Below, piece by piece: positions 20,388-31,270 of a DNA stretch of 64,000 bases. Positions within the stretch are counted from its first letter, which is position 1; each line of letters starts with the position of its first letter. Source of the stretch: Calvatia gigantea (taxonomy: Eukaryota > Basidiomycota > Agaricomycetes > Agaricales > Lycoperdaceae); the NCBI GenBank assembly GCA_025093985.1, contig JACAAK010000008.1, positions 1,054,001-1,118,000 of the forward strand, read 5' to 3'. A program made the position numbers and the translations under genes. The notes beneath the pieces are model-generated. The model saw nothing but the letters and a program-made list of their open reading frames with translations, did not search any database and was not told the DNA's origin.

Positions 20388-23256
20388 ATGTCACGGTTAA
20401 TGATCAAAAACTTGCCTGCAAATGTTGCGCCAGTTCGTCTACGGCAGCATTTTGAACAGAAGGGGATGCCCTTCTGGAACGCTTACGGATGTCAAGGTGG
20501 CCTTCAAACCGGACGGCACCTCGCGGAGATTTGGATTTGTTGGTTACAAGACCAACGAAGAGGCCGCCGTCGCGAAGGAAGTGGTTTGACAAGACATTTA
20601 TTGATTCTACTCGAATACATGTCACCGTCGTGGATGTATGTGCTGCAGTTTGCCCTCGGTATAATCGAGGTTTACTTTTATCTCTACTAGGGGTCGAAGG
20701 ACGCACCTGCACCAAGACCAAATAAGCGACCAAGATTAGGACCCTCACCCGCCGAACTCGACGCCCCACCCACGCCAACAAAATCAAAACCCGACAAACA
20801 CCCGAGGAATGCAAAATCATCTACTCAGGTGGAGGAATTTCTCGAAGTCATGCAGCCACGCTACGAAGAAAGGTCCTTCGTGGGCTAACGAAGCACGAGT
20901 CGAGCAACCCGCACCATCACCTGAAAGACCTAAGGACCACCTACCTCCTAGTTCAGCTCCGCTTTCGGATTTGGAGTGGATGAGGCAGCGGATGTCAGCA
21001 AGGCGTCGAGAAGGAAGGCAAAGTTTTCCAGCAGTCTGATGAAGAGGACGAAGGAAAGGATGAAGCGGCAACGCCGGAGGTCAGTGCGCCTGTTACCCTG
21101 ATTCGCAGGGATAACTGAAGCGAATGCAGGATAAAAATAAAGCCGAATCATTTCAAGATACAACCAAAGAAACAATCCTGCAGACTCGGCGATTATTTCT
21201 GCGAAATTTGGCGTTCAGCTGCACTGACGTGGACTTAACGGGGCTATTCCAAGCTTTCGGTGAATTATCTCAGGTGGGTAAAGCGCTTCACTTTCTCATT
21301 GCACCTGACTCTGTTTTCTCTGTCACCATTCTGGGATATAACCCCTTTACATAGGGACATCAGACTCTCTGGAGAATCTTGATCTCTTGGGAAAAAGATA
21401 CTCTCTGAATCTCCTCACACTGCCTTGTCTACGCAAAATTATTCGGTACTGACGCTTCTACTTTTTCAGGTGAGGGCCGCCTCCTTTTCTCTTGGCCTTA
21501 TGAGGTCGTGCAAGATGATAAACAGCATAGGGACATCAGACCTTTGGGCATGTTGATCCTCTGGGAAACCGATAGTAGAATTTTATTCTGATCCACCTCA
21601 TCCTTTTCTTCGTCACAAGACCTCAACTGATCAGGAATGCCGCTTACAGGTTCATATACCACTTGACCCTCTTTCAAAACAATCAAAAGGCCTGGCGTAC
21701 GTGAGCTTTACCAATGGAGTAGATGCATTCTCGGCATACGAAGCTCTCGACAAGAAGTCTTTCCAGGGCCGTCTATTACATATTCTCCCTGCACAAGACA
21801 GACATAAACCATACCAAGCTGAAGGCGATGAAGGACGCAAAAGGACCGTTAAGGAAGAGAAACAGGGGAAACGGAAAGCTGCATCTGGCAAATCGTTTAA
21901 CTGGAGCATGCTTTATATGAACGTGGGCCACTGTCTCGTTTCAACTTGGCGCTACCACTAACCACATATCCAGAGTGACGCTGTGGCATCATCGGTAGCT
22001 GATCGCATGAACATCAACAAGTCCGACATTCTCAACCCCGAGAGTGGAGATAATCCTGCGGTCAAACTTGCCCTCGCGGAAACCCACATTATCCAGGAAA
22101 CTAAAGCATACCTCGAATCACAAGGTGTCCTTCTATCATCCTTTGCCACTAAAACTCGCTCCGACACTATCATCCTCGTGAAGAACATACCCTATGGAAC
22201 GACACTCGAACAGATTCGCGACCTCTTCGAGCCACATGGTCAGCTTAATCGAGTGCTCGTGCCACCGGCAGGTACAATGGCGGTTGTCGAATTTGAGCGT
22301 CCTGATGAAGCCTCGAAAGCCTTTAAGGCTGTTGCCTATCGGCGCCTGGGGAACTCGATCATTTACCTCGAGAAGGGACCCATAGGCATGTTTACGGATG
22401 AGTCCACCCAAACAACGCTATCGACATCATCATTCCCTCTCCCTGTTGTCAAGATTCCCGAGCAGGAGTCCTGCGACCGCTGAAGAAAACATATCAATAA
22501 CTGGCGGCACTACCCTCTACGTCAAGAACCTTTCTTTCGTGACAACCCAAGAACGGCTAACGCAAGTATTTCGGCATTTACCTTCTTTCGCTTTTGCGCG
22601 GATACAAACGAAACCCGACCCTAAAAACCCGAATGGTCCCCGTCTGAGTATGGGTTATGGCTTTATCGGGTTTAAGGATACGGAGAGTGCGAAGAAAGCC
22701 CTGAAGAGCATACAGGGTTTTGTTCTTGACGGGCACTCATTACACGTTAAATTCGCTGGCCGTGGTGCTGAACAGGATGAATCAAAGGACGGGGGTGGTG
22801 TTAACTCGAAGAGCCGAACCACGAAGATGATCGTCAAGAATGTGCCATTTGAAGCGACAAAGAAAGATATCCGTGATCTATTTAGGTACGCGCGCTCTCC
22901 CCTCTGTTCTTGCCCACCTTTTATCTATGTTAATCGACTGCTTCTTCAGCGCCCATGGACATCTAAAATCAGTGCGTCTACCGAAGAAGTTTGACTCTCG
23001 CACCCGTGGCTTTGCTTTCCTTGAATTCGTATCGCGTCATGAGGCCGAGAATGCATTCAATGCCCTACGCCACACGCATTTACTTGGAAGACATTTGGTC
23101 CTGGAGTGGGCGGAGGAGGCAGAACAAGATTTGGACGTGTTGAGACAAAAAGCTGGGGTTGGGTTTGGTGGTGGCAAGGAGATACCGGGCAAGAAGCGCA
23201 AGCTAGTTTTGGGGAAGAAAGGCGGAGATGAAGACCCTATGGCCTTGGCGGAATGA
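20388..23256 (+). CDS. MRD1: Multiple RNA-binding domain protein MRD1 (RBM19-like), with four apparent frameshifts
   Basis: Seven exons: 20388..20635, 20691..21079, 21121..21273, 21650..21922, 21974..22401, 22463..22885, 22950..23256. Five RRMs are visible, opening with LMIKNLP, RLFLRNLAF, IILVKNIPYG, TLYVKNLSF and KMIVKNVPF; an SFNWSMLYMN block between RRM2 and RRM3 and a C-terminal KKRKLVLGKK tail match MRD1. Family role: a U3 snoRNP-associated nucleolar protein essential for 18S pre-rRNA processing. RRM1 and the linker change frame four times, each by one extra base: near 20463, 20581, 20861 and 20999. The summed exon length of 2221 nt minus four is 2217, exactly 739 codons. The other 2 kb read cleanly. 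Either these are sequence errors or the N-terminus is truly broken; since MRD1 is normally essential and single-copy, error is the simpler reading. Confidence 0.85.
21274..21649 (+). other. Long MRD1 intron with an internal duplicated segment
   Basis: This 376-nt GT-AG intron is several times longer than any other in the gene. It contains two diverged copies of a roughly 45-bp segment beginning CATAGGGACATCAGAC and ending CTTGGGAAA/CTGGGAAAC, at 21350-21394 and 21526-21570 in direct orientation. A second plausible acceptor (CTTTTTCAG) lies between the copies. Confidence 0.7.
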
Positions 23257-25009
23257 TTCCATTCTCTAGACGTGTAGTGCATTATGTTCTGATAATCAAT
23301 TTTATTATTGCCGGTCTGCACGGAGGCATCAAAGTATCCCCATCTGGACATGCGCACTCTCATCAACTTATGTCCACGTCAGCTCTCGTACCTTAAGTAT
23401 CCTGTGAATATTCAGAGCCTCTCTTGTCAGTGGGTGGTGGGGAACCTGATGTGTCTGTAAGCGGCGCTGTGATCGACAACTTGCCTTCATCCGGGTCGGC
23501 ATTCGTGAGAGTCATATGTTCCTCGGCCATGAGGATGCCTGTGTATCTCTGGAACAATCTCCTTACGGATCCAGCGGTCAGGCGCGTCTCTGGTTACTGC
23601 CACGAGGCGGTTACAGGTGTTCAAATAAATCCCCCGATAACGACGTACCTCATGACCCCACCCCAGAAATCGACTTTTCCTGTCTAGAAGCAATCCAAGA
23701 AAACAAAGAAACCCCTTGAACAGCTAAACCGCGCATCAAGGGCATAAGGTTTGGTAAAATACATTACAGCTTTTCGATCACATGCTGAATACCGAAATGT
23801 TGATTCCCGTTCAATGTGTCAGCAAAATGGTAGAAAAAGGCGCTTGGTTACTCCTTATCCAAGCATATAATGAATCTTGAGTTCCTCCGTGGCAAATTTT
23901 TCTGTTGAGCTTCATACGTTTGTCATCCCCTGTATCGTTTATATGAGCCTCCCGAGGGAGAGCTGTACGTATTGCAGAACGACCGGCCGTGGCAGAAGCC
24001 GGACGAGATGGATGGGAAGTATTCAGCTGGATAAGACCCAAATGAAAGAATCCGAAGGACCAAGCTCGGGAGTCGTCAAATATGCAGACATATCTCACGG
24101 ACCACTTTTTCGTCCATAATTATCTAGAATGTTAGGTGTCTGAGATATCGGGGTTCCCTTACGTCTCGCCGGGGGTGAAGGTGTCCTCCGACGGAAGCAG
24201 TCGAGGAGTATTAGGGACGTTAAGTATTGGGGATGGAGGAGAATGCACCCCTGGGCCGTGAATGTACTCACGCTTCTGGAAAATGGGTTGAGGTGATATG
24301 AAGGCACCACGGAGATTGTGCATTTGAAATTTTTAATACCAGTTTGGTGCCAGTCGGGATGGTGGGTTGTAGAGTATCTCAAGCCTAAGCGGCATACACC
24401 ATGGAGAGACCGTAACCCAGAGATGCACTACACCGGACCGAAGCTGAACTTAATAAGGCGGTAGAAGGATGGGGGTTGCGGAGAGCGTGTCGTCGGGTCT
24501 GACCACGAGGTTTAGATTTGCGTTACGAAGCCAAGCGGCCACCTCTCAAGGGAATGGATGAATCGAAAACCTTTATCAGTACTTGCGAATGGTGGTCCAG
24601 TTGAGCGCACCGCGAAGACTTCGTTCAATGATACTCGCCTGACAGAGTCCCGCTCGATAGGATCTGACGCAAAGCACAAATTTCATCGGAGGCTTTTGTC
24701 AAACTATGAGTTCTATTGATCAGAATCCTTGACAAGATATGATATATACATATATATGTAATAAAAACACACAAAGGGGTGACTCGTAGGTCATACTAGG
24801 GCTACAGTGGGTGATAGGAACTGAACAAACAATTGGTATCGTCATCATGAAAGAGATGGGTGTGGAATAATTGACCGGGGTTTGAAGAGGCGAAGTAGGA
24901 AAGAGAATTAAAGGTGTCCTTGGAAGCCGTATTCGGCGCAAAATAATGGGGGAAAACAAGATGTTAAGGTGGCATTTACACCATGTCGTGGGAGTGTCGG
25001 CGGGGATCC
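23257..25009. other. Convergent intergenic region
   Basis: 1.75 kb between the 3' ends of MRD1 and the first STE3 receptor. Short open frames occur on both strands (up to 95 codons) without recognisable motifs. I searched both strands by eye for short CaaX-ending ORFs and found none. No repeat or RNA gene seen. Confidence 0.45.
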
Positions 25010-26685
25010 TCAGGAACAGAGACAGACTATTGGCACATCCTCAGGGAAGCTGACACGCGATGCACGGTGCAGCGAACTGACGTCCGCGCCGCCTGCTTCT
25101 GAGCGGGTCACCGCAGGCTCAGGGATAGAAATACTCGACGCAGAGGACGATGAACCTGACGAAGGAACGGGTGAAAGCTCGTCCGTGCTATAATCCGCCA
25201 AGGTACCGCCGATATCAGGGAGAACGAGGTCGTTGTATTGGAATGTAGGCTTGAAGACCTCCTCATTGAATTTCTTCCTGCCAGCAAAGACGCTAGTGAA
25301 GCTCGAATTCTTCTTCTCGTCAATCGTAGGTGTAGAGCTGGGGATAGTGAGTTCGTCTTTGAGGGAGGAGGATGCATCAGAGAACGACGCTTCGTAGGAG
25401 TTTCTGCGGCCAGGCTTTTCCTTGCCAGGGACAGGGTAGCGGAAACCAGGTTGGGAGCCGGTGCCACTCTTTGACATTCTATTGACAGTCATGTCAGTCC
25501 GCTGATACCTCGGAAAGGATCGAAACAAACATACTCTGAAGAGTTGCCAAAGCCAGTGGAACCGCCAAAGCTGCCAGTCGAGTAGCCAACACGCTTTGCA
25601 ACGGAGCTGATAGCAGAGCGGTAGTGTTTCTTGGCTTCGTCGGCGAAACCGAAGAAACCGAAGAAGAGCAAGGCGCAGACGACGCACAACCACCGTGCCA
25701 TTTCGAGGGCGGACTCGACGATCGAGTCACGACGCCAGAGCATGGCGGGGATTTGGTCAACACGAGAGAAGCCGGCGTGGGTGTCTTCCCAGCTGATCCA
25801 AGGGTTGATCTTTCCATCGGCAGCGTTGAGGTAAACAACGTAGATACCAAGGGGGACAGTACAGATAACATCTGTACCGGCGAGAGCCATAAGACGGAAG
25901 TAACGGCTGGATGTCAGGTTGGAGTAGGCAGAGAGCATCTCCTTGGATTGGGTACGGGTCTTGTTGAAGGCGCGAATGCTGAGCACTGCGTAGACACCTG
26001 AGATGAGGCCGATGACAATGGGTGGGGCAGATACGAGGAAATAGGCAACCCAGGTGTCGTAAGTGAAAGGCCAGCAGCCGACATCCTCATAGATATTGAA
26101 GCGGTGACCTTGTGGGATGTATTCTATACTTAAATTAGAATCACATTTCAAAGACCGTTTCAAGGAAACTTACGAAGAATCATTTCAAGGATGGGAAGAC
26201 CAAGGCCAATGGCCAAATCGACCATAATCTGGCGGCGTTTCTCAGCTTTGGTTATCGTCACACTTCGCACTGAAGCGATGTGATAGAGGCGACGATTGAT
26301 GCAGAGAGAGGCGGCGGGGATGGCGACGGCGGTACCGACAATGAGGCGAGACGCTGGTGATAAATTGTAAGTGGATATTTTACTGCAGAGGTGAATCCGA
26401 AGCTTACAGATATCGCACCAGACGGGAGCCCAGTTAATGGCGTTTTTGTTCCATACAATGGAATTAATAAATTGATTAAGGCAGGCTAAAGCTGTCCAAG
26501 CCATGTAGAGACATGTCCCAGTGTTCCAGGCTGAAGGGCGGTAAGATGAGCTTCAAGCAGAGCTGCGACTCGATATCGGTTGATTTACCTTCGAAGTGCC
26601 AAGGGAACGGAATACAGACCAAAGCAAAACCGAGAAAAGCGAAGAGGGAAAAGACCCAGTTGGGATAGCTAGCTGGGAACGACAT
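25010..26685 (-). CDS. STE3-type mating pheromone receptor (first copy)
   Basis: A seven-transmembrane GPCR of the fungal STE3 class. It starts MSFPASYPNWVFSLFAFLGF at 26685 with TM1, then AWNTGTCLYMAWTALACLNQFINSIVW (here quoted in parts), a block shared by basidiomycete pheromone receptors, followed by WAPVWCDI and IPAASLCINRRLY. Five small introns of about 50 nt interrupt the TM core and join in frame. The cytoplasmic C-tail, from 25480 down, is long, Ser-rich and hydrophilic and ends VCLCS, a CaaX-like ending that may be coincidental. Family role: binds a farnesylated lipopeptide pheromone at the plasma membrane and signals through a G protein to the mating MAP kinase route. It lies about 1.4 kb from a second receptor on the same strand. 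Confidence 0.92.
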
Positions 26686-28046
26686 CTCCGGTCCTCTGAG
26701 TGGTGTTGTGTTTGGAGGGGAAGCCCGAACAGATCCTCGAGAGCGAAGGAAACTCTTTCGAGTACGGGGGGAGAGATCAGTTGGAGGCGGTAAGGAATCA
26801 ATTTTCCACTACACCCCAACCTTAAGAGCGAGTGCTCCGATGTCCCCTCACCGTACACTATTCAAGTAATCCCCTTGTTCTCGTAACTTTGTTCGTCCAT
26901 TCACATTCAAGATTAACGTCCGCATTTGGATGTGACCTTGTGTTGTCCAAATGGAGGGAGTCCGGCAAAGGAAAAGAAGGCCTTCCTTTTTCGGTTGTTA
27001 CTTTGTTTCGTGTCCGAAAGTAGTTACGCCTGATATTCCAAAAATATCCGCGCCCTTGACCCAACCGAATTGGAGTCGAAGGAAGTTCGGCGTAGGCGGG
27101 AACCTGCAGCAGAAAGGCCTTGACGAAAATCGAAAAAGAAAGTCGCCGGAAAGTCGGTCCCACGTGCTTACGCGAAAGATGACCACCTGTTCAGGTGCTC
27201 GGATACTTGTAATCCGAATTCTTCCCATTCCAGCTCCAAATATGAGAACAAAGACCAGGTGCACTACAATGCCCGCATAACCCCCCAGGCAAATCCTGTG
27301 TCGTTATGGTTCCCTAAACATTGGAAGTTTGTAAGTCATCCAAGATTGACCAGACAAAGGGGTTACTCACACAAGAGCAGCTGCCAAACCGCATTCTCTT
27401 GTATTACTTTGTAGTGTCGGAAAGATGTTCGTCGTTCAACGTTCAACGTTGCTGCCGGAACCGTGCTCGCCATCACCAACTACACTGTCAGCTGAGCTGG
27501 AGTAGCTCGTTGCATCAGGGGGAGGGGGAGAATTTGATACGCCGTAGGTTCATTCGTGCTGCATGGGGAGGGGAAAGAGAACGTACGTGCAGTCCAACTG
27601 CTGCTAAGCTTTTGTACGCTGTCGCATTCGAGCTGGCTTATTGTCCTTATTGTTCTTGTCGTTTGATGGGCGTGCTTACTAAGCATCACCTGTCTCACTT
27701 GGGACAATAAGGTGGGAACGACTCGGCGACAAGCGACGCCACAAACTCCATCCAACAAACGTAAGTTAAGTATGTATTGGCTCATGAATAAATGACAGTA
27801 ATTTGACAGTAATTAGACGAAGTATGATATGTCGAATTGTAATGTACTGAGAAACACATATTCCATTGATATGCTACATGGGTAAAGTTATGAAACAAGT
27901 TTTGAAAAAATCATACAGGGTTGATGATGGTATAGCAGTGGTGAACGTAGTGCCCCCTACCGCACGATAGCAATACAGATGTTAGCAACAAAATCAAAAT
28001 GAGACCGCGGGTCATCAAAAGAAGTCGAAAAGGTGGCAAAATTGAG
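26686..28046. other. Spacer between the two STE3 receptors
   Basis: 1.36 kb. Mating-type B regions often carry pheromone genes next to receptors, so I scanned both strands for Cys-x-x-x-stop. The only CaaX-like hit, CITL then stop near 27401, has no in-frame Met and was rejected. A GTTCAACGTTCAACGTT run lies at about 27432-27450, like one at 7154. No gene supported. Confidence 0.45.
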
Positions 28047-30012
28047 TTAAACTGTTTCTTGGACGACTGCCATATGAATCACATCGTTGCTGCTCGCTGG
28101 CTCATGTATAGTCCTCAAACTACTTCGAATGCTTTGCAGGCTAGGGCATCTCGATACGGGTTTCTTCTTCTTGGGTAACGGGCCAGGAGGTGGTGGTGAC
28201 AATGAACGAATGGAAGAGCCCTCGAATGGCCGGTTTACGCGAGGCGGCGATGAAGTAGGGAAATATGAACATGCCTGACGCCGTTCGTCAGTAGAGAGAA
28301 CCGGAGAGCTTGCTCGTGTAGGGGAGACAATTCCAACAGAAGGACTAATAGGACAAATGGGGGAGGGAATAGGGGACGGGAGGGTGAAGGGAGTCAAGGG
28401 AGGGGGAGAGGGCCAGTTTGCCTCGAGCATGCCGGCGATGTTACTCCCTTTGGACTCAGTCTGAGCCCGGTGTGTCTTCGGAAGGAGAGGGCGAGTTGAT
28501 GAAGTTGGGCTAATGACAGGTGGATAGACTGCACTATCCATGTAAGGCTTAACTTTCCTTTCTCGTGACTTGTACGTCCGGGGAGGCGGAGGCAAAATTG
28601 GGGAGTTAAAACCCAATGGATCACCCATGGGTGAACCAAGATATGGCAGAGTCGACCGCATAAAAGAATCCTCGGCAGTGTAGCAGCTAGGGCTCGGGCT
28701 AGGACTTGCAGGCGGAGAAGTTTTGGTTCTCTTCCAGCTCTTGGGACTCCTCGAAGGTTTGGTGTCAAGGTCATCGTCCCAACCTAGACCTGAGTTCCAG
28801 TGCGACGGGCCGTGCAGGCTTACTTAGGGAAGGGAAGCGACTAGGATTGTCGGCATGTCGGCGGCGACTAGTAGACGCAATCAGCTGGAAGGTATCGAAT
28901 GAGAGGAAGTCAATAAGCTCACCAAAGTGTAATTAGGGGACGCAAGACCAGTGACGGTTTCTTGATCTTTAGCCCATGCAAGGAACCTCGCGATATCTCG
29001 AGTTTCCTCACCCAAGCTGAGAGTGAGAACGATATAGAAGAGTGTGATCACTCGTAGCCCCCACCAAGTTGCCTGGATACCCGAAATACGGTTCCTCTCT
29101 TGAACGATGTTGACTTCCCCCAAGTGCACGTGAACATGCTGCCATGAAAGCCAAAAATCTGACATCGGCAGCGAGAACATGGAAAAAAGGAGTACAAGTA
29201 GAGTAACCCCACTGGTAGTCATTGAGATGGCAAGGGTGCGGGTCCAAAGAGGTGCAGTTAGAGGCGAGCGGGACTCGAGGTGAACAGAAAAATGGGTGGT
29301 GGGATGCCGGAAAGAATTATGGATCGCCATGCCTAGATCGGAGAATTCCAGGTGAGATATAAGATTTAGAGACGCTTGTTGCTCACGCACCGGAAAATAC
29401 AACGGACGCAACGCACATGAGGATGTGAGGCATCCATACCATCATAGAAGCTGGTGTTGAAGGGTGGACGGACGCCATACAGCCAATACCCTCGATAAGA
29501 TCGAACCTGTGATTCTGACCGATGACAGCTTCAAATATGTAAGTCGAAGAGAAAGGGCCGTAAAATAGAAGACACGTACAAAGTGGGAGATAAATCAAAG
29601 GAATGAAATAACAAAAGAATGCGTCGAAAAGTCTTCTGTTTCTGAGAGCCTTTGCACCAGTTGGGAGACTTCGATGAGACGAAACCATCTCAAGATAATG
29701 AGAGATACACAAACATGCCCCTGGAATGGCAACTGTAGTGGCAAGGACTAGCTTTATCACTGGGAAAGCAATATGGTTATGCGGGGCAGAAGGCTGGAGT
29801 CAGATCAAGATACCTATGTCACACCACCCGAACGCCTTGAGATCGACGTTCGAGGACCAGATAATTGCATTGACGCCATGGACGAAATTACAGCCAAAAA
29901 GCCAGGTTACAAGTGCAAGTTTCGCAATGTTTTCTCGCACCCGACGGGCAGCAACAAAGCTGGCGAGGATGGCAGCACAAACGAATGGAACGGCAGCTTG
30001 TGCGACACCCAT
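28047..30012 (-). CDS. STE3-type pheromone receptor (second, divergent copy)
   Basis: It starts MGVAQAAVPFVCAAILASF at 30012, with TM1 and then VHGVNAIIWSSN, FGWCDI and, across an in-frame intron, KLVLATTVAIPGACLCI. These match STE3 receptor landmarks (the WCDI and IPGA/IPAA-CLCI blocks), but overall it differs much from the first copy: an FWLSWQHVHVHLGEVNIV loop and a Pro-rich tail of over 200 residues (PPPLTPFTLPSPIPSP). The tail is reached either through a 34-nt intron with good GTAAGC and CTCAG ends (about 28792-28825 on the plus strand) or through a one-base frameshift. Expected role: plasma-membrane pheromone receptor, possibly with a different ligand specificity, or a non-mating-type paralogue. 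Confidence 0.85.
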
Positions 30013-31270
30013 GTCTATATATCGTCCAAACGGTTGTAAAAGTGATCAAATGACGAAGAGACAAAGGCCAGAGGGGAGAGGGTGCGCAAGAATCAACCGG
30101 CGCCGGCAAAGTGTCATATTTAGATGCGAAATATAAGGAGCGCATATCCACATTTCATTGTGATCCCTTCATACCCAAAGATACCAACTTGGTAATTACT
30201 TGAGGTCGCAGACGCTAGTCCCGGTTCCGGAACTGCGTGGAAGGAAACTGCAGATAGAAGACAATCCGAATGCCTTAACGAAAACAAGGGCACCGTCGCT
30301 AGCCCGTACTTTGATGTTGAGGGCCTCGTCATTGGCGACTGTATTGGTTTGGTGGACAAGGGGATTAGCTTTTCAGGAAGTGAAATGCGAAGGGAATAAA
30401 GATAGCCTCAGTTAGTTGTTGAATGAACCCTTTCTGCCAATCTGCCCGTCCCGATTTGTCATTGCGTTTGTCGCCCTACCGCTTTGCTTGTCGGGGATTA
30501 CGGCGAGAATTTCCCAGGAAGACAATTCATTGAGAGTCTATGCTACCCCTATGTTCGATCCATAGTAATGGTGCCTGTTGTCATTCCAGAGAGGACGTTA
30601 TACCATGGTAGAGACTTGACCCGTACTTAAGTATTCGTTTTCTGTGCATCAAGAAATAATTCAAGCGGGTCAAATTTTCCCTTTGGATCAAACCCGAGGT
30701 CCGGGCAGTGTCGCACCTCTTAAAGCTTTCTCACGCTCATAAGTAATAAATTAATAATATCAAGCCTTGTCCTTTTCGCGGGGTTTCAATATTCAATATT
30801 CAATATCTCACATTCATCAAGTACAGTCATTCCAGCATTACTACACCGCCCATTTCTGACCTAAATATTTGTGACGAAGAGCGCCCTATCATATGAGGCG
30901 CAGCCCAGTCACACTACCCTTCATGGAGTCTTGCATGTGAAACCAGCGGCGCAAAGGTCTTCGGAACCGCCATCTATCAATATTTATTATCCTCTGGAGG
31001 TACGTCATACATTCACCAGCTCGATCATCGTTTTACCTTTGGGAAAAGTTAATCCTCTACCCCAGGACTAGGAAAAGCCACCTTTCAGCGTAGAGAGGCG
31101 GCCTATGTCTACAAACAAACGTCACCGGGCGAGATCCATTGTGTGAGGGTGCTTTGGCACCAATTCCTACCACTGGGAGGCCTTGCGGGCCTGCAAAAAT
31201 GTAATGTTCCAGTGTGGAGCGATTCTCTTTGACCTCACCACTTCCGGTTGCGCGAGTTGCGTCGATTCAA
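30013..31270. other. Intergenic; divergent promoters
   Basis: 1.26 kb between the start of the second STE3 receptor (minus) and the His-rich gene (plus). It contains a short ATTCAATATTCAATATTCAAT-like AT run at about 30787-30806. No pheromone-type ORF was found on either strand. Nothing else recognised. Confidence 0.45.

Noticed and set aside
24095..24382. 95-codon minus-strand ORF between MRD1 and the first receptor
   Set aside because: No motif, no splice support and overlaps other open frames; treated as chance.
27380..27410. Cys-Ile-Thr-Leu-stop, a CaaX-like end between the two STE3 receptors
   Set aside because: The frame has no in-frame Met upstream, no charged cleavage motif, and Leu would direct geranylgeranylation; not a credible pheromone gene.
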